From JAGQNK01 sp964573155 (lineage in GTDB: Bacteria; Patescibacteriota; Saccharimonadia; Saccharimonadales; JAGQNK01), in NCBI GenBank assembly GCA_964573155.1, contig CAZNIN010000027.1, positions 1 to 7,316 of the forward strand: a stretch of DNA of 7,316 bases, given 5' to 3'. Of the stretch, positions 1 through 5,969 are shown piece after piece; the stretch's first letter is position 1; every line of letters starts with the position of its first letter. Position numbers and translations under genes: made by a program. The notes under the pieces are model-generated. The model was not told the DNA's origin. It worked only from the letters and a program-made list of their open reading frames with translations, and did not search any database.

Positions 1-28
1 AGCCCGCGCCGGAGGATTGGAGTTCTAA
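1..28 (+). CDS. rplR: 50S ribosomal protein L18, 3' end only
   Basis: Reading from base 2, the codons give ARAGGLEF followed by TAA at 26-28. This closely matches the usual C-terminus of bacterial L18 (E. coli ends AREAGLQF), and rplR is the normal neighbour upstream of rpsE. L18 binds 5S rRNA in the large subunit central protuberance. Only the last eight residues are in the window. The stop is one base before the rpsE start, so the two are probably translationally coupled, and the rpsE ribosome binding site lies in these codons. Confidence 0.85.
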
Positions 29-29
29 T

Positions 30-581
30 ATGGCAGAACAACGAAGAGGCCGGCAAGACAATCGCCAGCCAGCAGAAGAAAAGCAATTTGACGAACGAGT
101 TGTACATATTGACCGCGTAGCGCGCGTCGTAAAAGGTGGCCGTCGCTTCCGTTTCCGAGCGCTCGTTGTACTCGGTGACCATAAAGGCAAAGTCGGAATT
201 GGTATCAGTAAAGGTGCTGACGTTACAACTGCAGTAGCTAAGGCTGTCGACGTTGCAAAGAAAAACATGGTGTCGATACATCTGCATAACGGTACAATTC
301 CGCATGAAGCAGAAGCTAAGGTAAGTGGCGCACGTATTCTCGTCAAGCCCGCTTCGCCTGGTACTGGTTTGATCGCTGGTGGTGTAGTGCGAACAGTTCT
401 GGAAGTCGCTGGCGTTAGTGATGCATTGTCTAAATCACTTGGATCGACTAATAAGATAAACATCGCTTATGCAACACTCCAAGCTCTGCAAAGTGTCGAG
501 CCAGCAAGCAAGTGGTTGACTAGGCAGTCAGATAAGAAGACTTCTGCCAAAAAAACTGCTGTAGTTGAGGGGGCTAAATAA
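30..581 (+). CDS. rpsE: 30S ribosomal protein S5
   Basis: S5 (uS5) is a small-subunit protein near the mRNA entry channel, involved in decoding accuracy and helicase activity. The 183-residue product has a charged, glutamine- and arginine-rich N-terminal extension (about 1-20). Next comes the S5 N-terminal RNA-binding domain with GRRFRFRALVVLGDHKGKVG (37-56), then the C-terminal domain with the conserved PASPGTGLIAGG (107-118) and LEVAGVSDALSKSLGSTN (124-141). The tail after about 160 is lysine-rich and variable. The ATG at 30 follows the rplR stop by one base and has GGAG at 19-22, seven bases away. The stop codon overlaps the rplO start by one base (TAATG). Identification is secure. Confidence 0.98.
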   Translation: MAEQRRGRQDNRQPAEEKQFDERVVHIDRVARVVKGGRRFRFRALVVLGDHKGKVGIGISKGADVTTAVAKAVDVAKKNMVSIHLHNGTIPHEAEAKVSGARILVKPASPGTGLIAGGVVRTVLEVAGVSDALSKSLGSTNKINIAYATLQALQSVEPASKWLTRQSDKKTSAKKTAVVEGAK

Positions 582-1048
582 TGAAGTTTAACGATTTGAA
601 TATCCGTAGCAGCAAGTCAGCAAAACGCGTTGGTCGTGGTATCGCAGCTGGTCGAGGCAAAACGGCCGGCCGAGGAACCAAGGGTCAAAGCGCTCGCAGC
701 GGTGGTCGCGTGCGCCCCGGCTTTGAGGGTGGTCAAAATCCACTTTATCAGCGTCTACCAAAACTTCCTGGCTTTACTTCTCACAGGCCAAAGATAGAAA
801 ATGTCTATACTGGTCAGCTTGACCAATTTAGTGGTAGCACCGTTGACAACTTCGCGTTAGCAAATGCTGGTCTTGTGACCAGCCCATATACAAAAGTCAA
901 ATTGGTAGTCAAGGGAGACGTAACAAAAAAGGTGACCGTAAAGTTGCAGGGCGCTAGCGAAGCTGCTATTGCTGCAGTGCAAAAAGCAGGCGGAAGCTTT
1001 GATAAGGTTGATCAGGTAAAGCGTCAGCCGAAAGAAAAAGCAGCATAA
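581..1048 (+). CDS. rplO: 50S ribosomal protein L15
   Basis: L15 (uL15) is a late-assembling large-subunit protein that binds 23S rRNA. The 155-residue product begins with the typical glycine/arginine-rich extended segment, VGRGIAAGRGKTAGRGTKGQ (17-36). RPGFEGGQNPLYQRLPKLPGF (45-65) follows, then the globular C-terminal domain with its beta-rich segment at about 103-124 and an alanine/lysine-rich end. E. coli L15 is 144 residues, so the length is normal. The ATG overlaps the rpsE stop, with a GAGGGGG purine stretch at 567-573 as ribosome binding site. No rpmD (L30) gene lies between rpsE and rplO, where most bacteria have it. A hairpin follows at 1079-1115. Confidence 0.98.
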   Translation: MKFNDLNIRSSKSAKRVGRGIAAGRGKTAGRGTKGQSARSGGRVRPGFEGGQNPLYQRLPKLPGFTSHRPKIENVYTGQLDQFSGSTVDNFALANAGLVTSPYTKVKLVVKGDVTKKVTVKLQGASEAAIAAVQKAGGSFDKVDQVKRQPKEKAA

Positions 1049-1073
1049 AAAGTACGTAACTTTGACAACTTGT

Positions 1074-1103
1074 TTTATAAATCTCCCATGAGTGCGCTAT
1101 ACT
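1074..1103 (+). promoter_or_regulatory. candidate secY promoter inside the terminator
   Basis: A TATACT -10 hexamer lies at 1098-1103, in the decamer GCTATACTTA that also forms the -10 region upstream of infA. The best -35 is TTTATA at 1074-1079 with an 18-base spacer, matching the consensus at four of six positions. A perfect TTGACA at 1062-1067 is too far away (30 bases) to pair with it. The predicted start near 1110 gives secY a leader of about 44 bases and leaves out the left arm of the hairpin. Confidence 0.5.
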
Positions 1104-1115
1104 TATGGGAGATTT
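1079..1115 (+). terminator. stem-loop terminator after rplO
   Basis: AAATCTCCCAT at 1079-1089 is perfectly complementary to ATGGGAGATTT at 1105-1115. A G-T wobble (1090/1104) and AGT/ACT (1091-1093/1101-1103) extend the helix to 15 pairs around a 7-base loop (1094-1100). It is followed by TATATGTTTT, so the U-tract is imperfect and termination may be partial. This would separate the upstream ribosomal-protein transcript from secY. The loop overlaps a promoter-like -10 element. Confidence 0.65.
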
Positions 1116-1153
1116 TATATGTTTTAGACCTTTAGGGAGACTGACGGTACTGT

Positions 1154-2650
1154 ATGAACTGGAAGATTATTTGGAAATCGTTTAAAAACAGTGATATGCG
1201 CAACAGGATCCTTGCTGTACTTGGAATGCTGGTTGTCTTTCGAATTTTAGCGCACATCCCCATACCGTTGGCCGATCCCCAGACACTTCGTCAAGTACTG
1301 GATAATCTCTTTAGTTCTGCAGACACCCCGCAGTTGCTTAGTTTTATTGATGTACTGTCTGGTGGGGCGCTTGCCAACTTTTCAATTATGCTCGTCGGCT
1401 TAGGTCCTTACATTAATGCCAGCATTATCATGCAGCTGCTCACCAAAGCAATCCCACAGCTCGAGAATCTCAATAAAGAAGGAGAGTTCGGGCGCCGTAA
1501 AATTAACCAGTACACTCGTATTCTGACACTGCCTCTCGCGATCATTCAGTCAATTGGTGCCATCTATCTTGTTCGCCAGTCTGCGTTACAGATTGGCGGC
1601 ATCGGTGACATCACCGCCAATACCTCAATTATGCAATGGGTGCTGATGGTTGCATCTTTGACAGGTGGCGCAATGCTTCTTATGTGGCTCGGCGAGTTGA
1701 TTACAGAGCGAAGCGTCGGTAACGGTATCTCTCTTCTCATTACAGTTGGAATCGTGAGCACCCTGCCGACAACGATCGTAACGCTTTATCAGTCAGTATT
1801 CAGCGGAGGTGCGACTACAAAGCTCTTTGGGTTATCGGTTAGCGTCGACAAAGAACAAGCACTGCTAGCAGGAGCGATTATCCTGGCCACGATCCTCATT
1901 ACTGTCTTTATCGTTAAGTTGAACGAAGCGGCACGCAAACTTACTGTGCAGTATGCCAAGCGCGTCCAGGGCAGTCGAGCATATGGTGGCGTGACAACCG
2001 TATTACCGATAAAACTCATTACGGCAGGTGTGATTCCAATCATTTTTGCAGTAGCTTTTTTGAGCGTTCCAGCATTCGTCGGCCAATTACTTACGAGTAC
2101 TGATAGCGCTCGATTACAGGAAATCGGAACGAATCTAACAATTTGGTTCCAGAACCCAAGTCCACAAACTTTCGCTATGCCAGGCTTCACGCCTTATATC
2201 TATCCTTTGGTCTACTTCTTGCTTGTTTTTGTTTTCACTTTCTTCTACACGAGCATCACCTTTAACAGCAAAGAAATTGCCGAGAATTTACAAAAACAAG
2301 GTGGTTTTATCGAAGGCGTACGCTCAGGTTTGCAAACCGAGAAGTACCTTGGCAAAGTCGTAAACCGTCTAACGCTCTTTGGGGCACTTGCGCTTGGGCT
2401 TTTGGCCTTGACACCGATTATCGGTCAGGCGTTCCTGGAGACCAACATAGCATTAGGTGGTACGAGCATTTTGATTCTTGTTTCTGTAGCACTCGAGACA
2501 CTGCGCGCAATCGAGTCTCGGGCACTTATGGTCACCTATGACCAGTATGAACAGCCTGATTTTTTCTATGAAGCTGACAGTAAGCTTGAGGAAGCTGTTG
2601 GTGCCCGTAGTCGATTACGATTCATGCGAAGACGAAGTAAGAAAAACTAA
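1154..2650 (+). CDS. secY: preprotein translocase subunit SecY
   Basis: SecY is the channel subunit of the SecYEG translocon, which exports unfolded proteins across the cytoplasmic membrane and inserts membrane proteins. The 498-residue product shows about ten hydrophobic helices (roughly 19-35, 73-96, 122-142, 158-180, 190-213, 236-255, 283-311, 349-370, 403-423 and 434-452). The SecY signature around helix 2 is IMLVGLGPYINASIIMQLL (78-96). Cytoplasmic loops carry GEFGRRKINQYTR (110-122) and GGFIEGVRSGLQTEKYL (383-399), where R390 matches the functionally essential E. coli R357. It is longer than E. coli SecY (443), with a longer segment at about 310-348 and a basic C-terminal tail. The ATG is the first start after an in-frame TGA at 1142. 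The AGGGAG site at 1134-1139 is 14 bases away, longer than ideal. Confidence 0.98.
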   Translation: MNWKIIWKSFKNSDMRNRILAVLGMLVVFRILAHIPIPLADPQTLRQVLDNLFSSADTPQLLSFIDVLSGGALANFSIMLVGLGPYINASIIMQLLTKAIPQLENLNKEGEFGRRKINQYTRILTLPLAIIQSIGAIYLVRQSALQIGGIGDITANTSIMQWVLMVASLTGGAMLLMWLGELITERSVGNGISLLITVGIVSTLPTTIVTLYQSVFSGGATTKLFGLSVSVDKEQALLAGAIILATILITVFIVKLNEAARKLTVQYAKRVQGSRAYGGVTTVLPIKLITAGVIPIIFAVAFLSVPAFVGQLLTSTDSARLQEIGTNLTIWFQNPSPQTFAMPGFTPYIYPLVYFLLVFVFTFFYTSITFNSKEIAENLQKQGGFIEGVRSGLQTEKYLGKVVNRLTLFGALALGLLALTPIIGQAFLETNIALGGTSILILVSVALETLRAIESRALMVTYDQYEQPDFFYEADSKLEEAVGARSRLRFMRRRSKKN

Positions 2651-2655
2651 CAGAT

Positions 2656-2668
2656 AATGAGACTCATT
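2656..2668 (+). repeat. small palindrome between secY and infA
   Basis: AATGAG-A-CTCATT is a perfect 13-base odd palindrome ending eight bases before the -35 element of the infA promoter. It has two T's after it but little GC, so it would be a weak terminator. Its position would also suit a regulator-binding site. Neither role can be decided from the sequence. Confidence 0.35.
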
Positions 2669-2675
2669 TTACTCT

Positions 2676-2704
2676 TTGCAAAACGTAGTCGTTTTTGCTA
2701 TACT
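2676..2704 (+). promoter_or_regulatory. promoter for infA and the downstream ribosomal operon
   Basis: TTGCAA (2676-2681) and TATACT (2699-2704) are separated by exactly 17 bases. The predicted start is about 2711, roughly 13 bases before the infA ATG. The -10 decamer GCTATACTTA (2697-2706) is identical to the one in front of secY. This promoter probably drives infA through rpsI, since no clear terminator is seen until 6826. Confidence 0.7.
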
Positions 2705-2723
2705 TAAATCTTGTTATATCTGT

Positions 2724-2945
2724 ATGGCCAAGAATAAGGAAGTTATCGAGTTAAATGGAGTCGTAACTGAGGCCCTTCCGGGGACTCAATTTCGTGTCGA
2801 ACTCGAAAATGGACATCAGATTATAGCTCATGTCGCCGGTAAGATGCGGAAACATTACATCCGTCTCGTGCCAGGAGACAGCGTTACGGTTGAGCTGACC
2901 CCTTACGATCTTACTAAGGGACGAATCACCTATCGCCAGAAGTAA
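2724..2945 (+). CDS. infA: translation initiation factor IF-1
   Basis: IF-1 binds the A site of the 30S subunit and helps IF-2 and IF-3 select the initiator tRNA. From the ATG at 2724 the product is 73 residues, against 72 in E. coli, and it is a single OB-fold. It aligns closely throughout: TQFRVELENGHQIIAHVAGK (21-40), MRKHYIRLVPGDSVTVELTP (41-60), YDLTKGRITYR (61-71). An upstream in-frame TTG at 2676 would add 16 unrelated residues, but it coincides with the promoter -35, so 2724 is chosen. No Shine-Dalgarno sequence is visible in the short leader, unlike every neighbouring gene, so infA may use leader-poor initiation. rpmJ follows after 51 bases. Confidence 0.96.
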   Translation: MAKNKEVIELNGVVTEALPGTQFRVELENGHQIIAHVAGKMRKHYIRLVPGDSVTVELTPYDLTKGRITYRQK

Positions 2946-2996
2946 TTTATCAATATAAGCAGTGTGTCATTACCACTAGAAGGAGGAATGATCCGC

Positions 2997-3113
2997 ATGA
3001 AAGTGCGTGCAAGTGTCAAAAAGATCAGCCCTGACGACAAAATTGTGCGTCGCAAGGGCCGTCTTTACGTTATTAACAAGCTAAAGCCAAAGCATAAGCA
3101 GAGGCAGGGGTAA
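2997..3113 (+). CDS. rpmJ: 50S ribosomal protein L36, zinc-free form
   Basis: L36 (bL36) is a very small large-subunit protein that helps organise 23S rRNA. The ORF encodes 38 residues, exactly the E. coli length, starting MKVRASVKKI and ending KPKHKQRQG, both family hallmarks. The canonical form binds zinc through C11, C14, C27 and H33. Here these positions are Ser, Asp, Asn and His, so this is the cysteine-free type that does not bind zinc in the usual way. AGGAGG at 2981-2986 is ten bases before the ATG at 2997. An in-frame ATG at 2988 would add MIR but leaves one base after the Shine-Dalgarno site, so it is unlikely. The gene lies between infA and rpsM, its usual place. Confidence 0.95.
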   Translation: MKVRASVKKISPDDKIVRRKGRLYVINKLKPKHKQRQG

Positions 3114-3116
3114 TTT

Positions 3117-3503
3117 ATGGCTCGAATTTCTGGAGTAACCATTCCCGATAATAAGCAGGTACAAATTTCTCTGACTTACGTTTACGGTATTGGTCCAAAA
3201 ACCGCCCTCGATATCCTCGCGAGTGCCAAAGTTGAGCCGACCGTAAGGGTAAAAGAGCTTACGGATGCAGAGATTTCACGAATTCAGGATGTCATCAATG
3301 ACACGCTGACAGTAGAAGGTGAACTGCAGCGAATCGTGAGCACCAACATCAAGCGCTTGCGTGACATCAAGTCCTATCGTGGTGAACGTCATGCACGAAG
3401 CTTGCCAAGTCGCGGACAACGCACGAGAACCAATGGTCGAACTCGTCGCGGGCGAAAAGTAGCAGTCGGTGGCGCACAGCCAAAGGCAGCATCAAAGACG
3501 TAA
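3117..3503 (+). CDS. rpsM: 30S ribosomal protein S13
   Basis: S13 (uS13) sits in the head of the 30S subunit, forms inter-subunit bridges with L5, and its tail reaches the P-site tRNA. The 128-residue product begins MARISGVTIPDNKQV and has the helix-hairpin-helix segment YVYGIGPKTA (21-30). The conserved basic C-terminal part is IKSYRGERHARSLPSRGQRT (84-103) followed by RTNGRTRRG (104-112). The final residues (113-128) are less lysine-rich than in many bacteria. The ATG is three bases after the rpmJ stop. AGGGG at 3106-3110, in the last rpmJ codons, is the likely ribosome binding site. Confidence 0.98.
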   Translation: MARISGVTIPDNKQVQISLTYVYGIGPKTALDILASAKVEPTVRVKELTDAEISRIQDVINDTLTVEGELQRIVSTNIKRLRDIKSYRGERHARSLPSRGQRTRTNGRTRRGRKVAVGGAQPKAASKT

Positions 3504-3523
3504 AATCATAGGGAAAGAATAAT

Positions 3524-3919
3524 ATGGCAGAAGTATCTACAGCAGCACGAAAGAAAAAAGCCAAACGCTCTGTTCCTTATGGTCAGATGCACATCCAGGC
3601 TACATTCAATAACACCATTATTACGTTTACCGATAATAACGGCGGAAAACTTACGGGTAGCAGCGCAGGAGCATGTGGCTTCCGTGGTAGCAAAAAAGGC
3701 ACCGCTTACGCAGCCCAGGTTGCAACCGAAAAAGCCGGCACAGCCGCAAAACAACTTCATGGTCTAAGCAAGGTTGATGTACTTATCAAAGGAATCGGTC
3801 TTGGACGTGAAGCAGCAGTCCGTTCATTGAGCGGATTGGATATCCAAGTTGAATCAATTAAAGACGTGACAGGCGTGCCGCATGGTGGCGTCCGACCACG
3901 TAAGCAGAGAAGGGTATAG
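3524..3919 (+). CDS. rpsK: 30S ribosomal protein S11
   Basis: S11 (uS11) forms part of the 30S platform near the mRNA exit and E site. The 131-residue product has a basic N-terminus, then MHIQATFNNTIITFTDNNG (22-40), GACGFRGSKKGTAYAAQVA (49-67) and the C-terminal DVTGVPHGGVRPRKQRRV (114-131), all diagnostic. Two departures stand out. The usual KGPGPGRE motif is KGIGLGRE (89-96). The PHNG sequence, whose Asn becomes isoaspartate in E. coli (N119), is PHGG here, with Gly at residue 121. The start has AGGGA at 3510-3514, nine bases upstream. The stop TAG is part of the TAGGAG ribosome binding site of rpsD. Confidence 0.98.
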   Translation: MAEVSTAARKKKAKRSVPYGQMHIQATFNNTIITFTDNNGGKLTGSSAGACGFRGSKKGTAYAAQVATEKAGTAAKQLHGLSKVDVLIKGIGLGREAAVRSLSGLDIQVESIKDVTGVPHGGVRPRKQRRV

Positions 3920-3929
3920 GAGACGGATT

Positions 3930-4547
3930 ATGGCAAGAGATACCCAATCTATCGTTAAAATGTCTCGTCGTGAAGGCTATGCACTGCATCCAAAGGCGCA
4001 CAAAGTCTTAGCCAAGCGAAGCGGTCCTCCCGGACAGCAGGGTGGCCGATACCAACGCAACAAGGCGAGCCAATATTCACTTCAGCTACGAGAGAAGCAG
4101 AAGGTAAAACGACTTTACGGCCTGCTAGAGCGACAATTTAGCAATCTTATGAAAGAGGCTGACAAGCGCGAAGGCAAATCAGGTGAATTACTATTGCAGT
4201 TCCTCGAGCGACGTGCAGATAATGCCGTATATCGTGCGGGTCTAGCACCTTCACGACGTGCAGCTCGTCAATTAGTGACGCACGGGCACTTTGTGCTCAA
4301 TGGTCGTCGTGTCGACATTCCATCGATTCGCCTAAAAGCTGGTGATGTACTTACGGTTAGAGATCACAGTAAATCTAGCGAGTACTTCAAAAAAATCGAC
4401 GATGTCAGTCCAGCACCTTCAGAATCACCGAGCTGGCTGAAAGTCGACCGAAAGAAGCTTACAATTACGGTTTCAGGTGTTCCTACACGTGAGGAAGCTG
4501 AACCAGACATCAATGAACAGTTAATCGTGGAATACTACTCACGCTAA
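3930..4547 (+). CDS. rpsD: 30S ribosomal protein S4
   Basis: S4 (uS4) is a primary 16S rRNA binding protein that nucleates 30S assembly, and in many bacteria it represses its own operon. The 205-residue product begins MARDTQSIVKMSRREG and lacks the N-terminal zinc-binding cysteines found in some S4 proteins. It contains YSLQLREKQKVKRLYGLLER (49-68), the S4 RNA-binding domain (about 92-150, with APSRRAARQLVTHGHFVLNG at 106-125) and the usual ending DINEQLIVEYYSR (193-205). The ATG at 3930 is preferred over an in-frame ATG at 3882: that start lies within rpsK, would add 16 unrelated residues, and lacks the AGGAG (3918-3922) placed seven bases from 3930. E. coli S4 is 206 residues. Confidence 0.97.
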   Translation: MARDTQSIVKMSRREGYALHPKAHKVLAKRSGPPGQQGGRYQRNKASQYSLQLREKQKVKRLYGLLERQFSNLMKEADKREGKSGELLLQFLERRADNAVYRAGLAPSRRAARQLVTHGHFVLNGRRVDIPSIRLKAGDVLTVRDHSKSSEYFKKIDDVSPAPSESPSWLKVDRKKLTITVSGVPTREEAEPDINEQLIVEYYSR

Positions 4548-4564
4548 GGGAGGCTAGGAGAAAT

Positions 4565-5500
4565 ATGTCAAAAATGATCCACACACCAGGAGTTGTCAAA
4601 GTAGACGACCATAGCGATAACAGTGCGACCTTTACCGTCGAACCACTGCACAGCGGTTATGGCATGACTTTGGGCAACAGTTTGCGTCGTGTGCTGTTAT
4701 CAAGCATTGCTGGAGCAGCTATTACAGCCTTTAAGGTTGAAGGTGCGAGCCACGAGTTCACCACCATCAAGGGCGTCAAAGAAGACGTCGTTGATATCAT
4801 GATGAACCTCAAAGGAGTTCGTTTCCGTGTTTTTGGTGACGAAATTCAAAATCTTCGGATTACCAAGAAGGGCAAGGGCGTCGTTACGGCCAAAGATATC
4901 GCCGTAAACGCAGATGTTGAAGTCGTAAACCCAGATCATATCATCGCGACAATCGACGATGACAAAACAAGCTTTGTCATGGACATTGTCGTAGAGACTG
5001 GTCGTGGTTATCGCACAATCGAAGAAGGCGCAGCGCGCAAAGCGAGCGATATGATTGCCGTTGATGCGATCTTCGGTCCGGTTGCTCGCGTACGATACAA
5101 AGTCGAGAACACACGCGTTGGTCAAATGACTGACTTGGACAAACTTATTATCACTATTGATACAGATGGCAGTATTACGCCTCGTGACGCGTTTGAAGAG
5201 TCGGCAGCAATTTTAGTAAACCAATATACCGCACTTGCTGGTAAAACACGTGTCGAAGCTGCTGCACCGACAAGCCCTTCGAGCGCTAGCTCGGACGACG
5301 CTGACGAGACACCTGAATTGATGACTCCGATCGAGGATCTCAACTTAAGTGCACGTACAACAAATGCGCTCATCAACAATGACATCCATACGTTAAAAGA
5401 TTTGTTTTCTTTAAGCGATATTGAACTTCGAGAATTGAAAGGCTTCGGAAGCAAAGCTCTCGACGAAGTGAAAGAAAAGATGGCGGAGTTGGAGATCTAG
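4565..5500 (+). CDS. rpoA: DNA-directed RNA polymerase subunit alpha
   Basis: The alpha subunit dimerises to start RNA polymerase assembly and contacts promoter UP elements and activators. The 311-residue product has the N-terminal dimerisation domain (about 1-230) with EPLHSGYGMTLGNSLRRVLL (26-45), the arginines corresponding to the assembly residues R44/R45 of E. coli. A Ser/Asp/Ala/Pro-rich linker (about 233-251) is followed by a complete C-terminal domain (252-311). R264 and N267 match E. coli R265 and N268, the main DNA-contacting residues, and GFGSKAL (293-299) matches the second contact loop, though K271 of E. coli is Ile here. Two ribosome binding sites precede it: GGGAGG (4548-4553) and AGGAG (4556-4560), the latter four bases from the ATG. 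One base separates it from rplQ. Confidence 0.98.
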   Translation: MSKMIHTPGVVKVDDHSDNSATFTVEPLHSGYGMTLGNSLRRVLLSSIAGAAITAFKVEGASHEFTTIKGVKEDVVDIMMNLKGVRFRVFGDEIQNLRITKKGKGVVTAKDIAVNADVEVVNPDHIIATIDDDKTSFVMDIVVETGRGYRTIEEGAARKASDMIAVDAIFGPVARVRYKVENTRVGQMTDLDKLIITIDTDGSITPRDAFEESAAILVNQYTALAGKTRVEAAAPTSPSSASSDDADETPELMTPIEDLNLSARTTNALINNDIHTLKDLFSLSDIELRELKGFGSKALDEVKEKMAELEI

Positions 5501-5501
5501 T

Positions 5502-5969
5502 ATGCATCGTCATGGATATAAAGGAAGAAAGTTCCATCGTGAACGCGATCAACGCACTGCCCTCATCAAGGGCCTTGCCGAAAGCCTGATCAAGTATGAG
5601 TCAATTGAAACGACTCTACCAAAGGCAAAGGAAATCGTACCCTACGTGGAGCGCCTGATCACCAAAGCCAAGAGGGGTGATTTGCATAATCGTCGCATGG
5701 TCATTAGCGGACTACAAACAGTCGCCAGTGCTCACAAGCTTGTTGATGAAATCGCACCAAAACTCAAAGGACGAGTCAGCGGTCATCTACGCATACAGCG
5801 AACCGGTTATCGTCGTGGCGACAATGCCTTAATGGCACGCGTGAGTTTTGTTGACGACTTGAAAGAAGCGCCAGTTGCCAAGGCGGCAGAGAAGAAGCCA
5901 GCAGGACCAAAGGCTAAGCCAGCGGCAAGGAAAACTCCTGCGAAAACAACCGCAAAGGAGGCTAAATAA
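5502..5969 (+). CDS. rplQ: 50S ribosomal protein L17 with basic tail
   Basis: L17 (bL17) lies near the polypeptide exit tunnel of the large subunit. The core (1-120) is typical: ESIETTLPKAKEIVPYVERL (33-52) and YRRGDNALMARVSFVDDL (103-120). E. coli L17 is 127 residues. Here about 35 extra residues (121-155) form a low-complexity Ala/Lys/Pro tail resembling histone H1, probably disordered and rRNA-binding. The ATG is one base after the rpoA stop, with GGAG at 5491-5494 seven bases upstream. AGGAGG (5956-5961), encoding part of the final KEAK, is the ribosome binding site of rplM, and the stop overlaps the rplM start (TAATG). Confidence 0.97.
   Translation: MHRHGYKGRKFHRERDQRTALIKGLAESLIKYESIETTLPKAKEIVPYVERLITKAKRGDLHNRRMVISGLQTVASAHKLVDEIAPKLKGRVSGHLRIQRTGYRRGDNALMARVSFVDDLKEAPVAKAAEKKPAGPKAKPAARKTPAKTTAKEAK

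Noticed and set aside
1062..1067. TTGACA as the secY -35
   Set aside because: No -10 lies 16-18 bases downstream (CCCATG at that spot); the nearest good -10 is 30 bases away.
2676..2723. In-frame TTG start 16 codons upstream of infA
   Set aside because: The extension does not resemble IF-1, covers the -35 and -10 elements of the promoter, and lies before the predicted transcript start. The ATG at 2724 gives the normal family length.
3882..3929. Longer rpsD starting at an ATG inside rpsK
   Set aside because: The extra 16 residues are not part of S4, and the Shine-Dalgarno site AGGAG fits the ATG at 3930, which begins with the family's usual MAR.
4700..5125. Minus-strand open frame of 141 codons opposite rpoA, and other minus-strand frames
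   Set aside because: They lie opposite well-identified genes, show no recognisable domains or binding sites, and are expected by-products of the codon use on the + strand.
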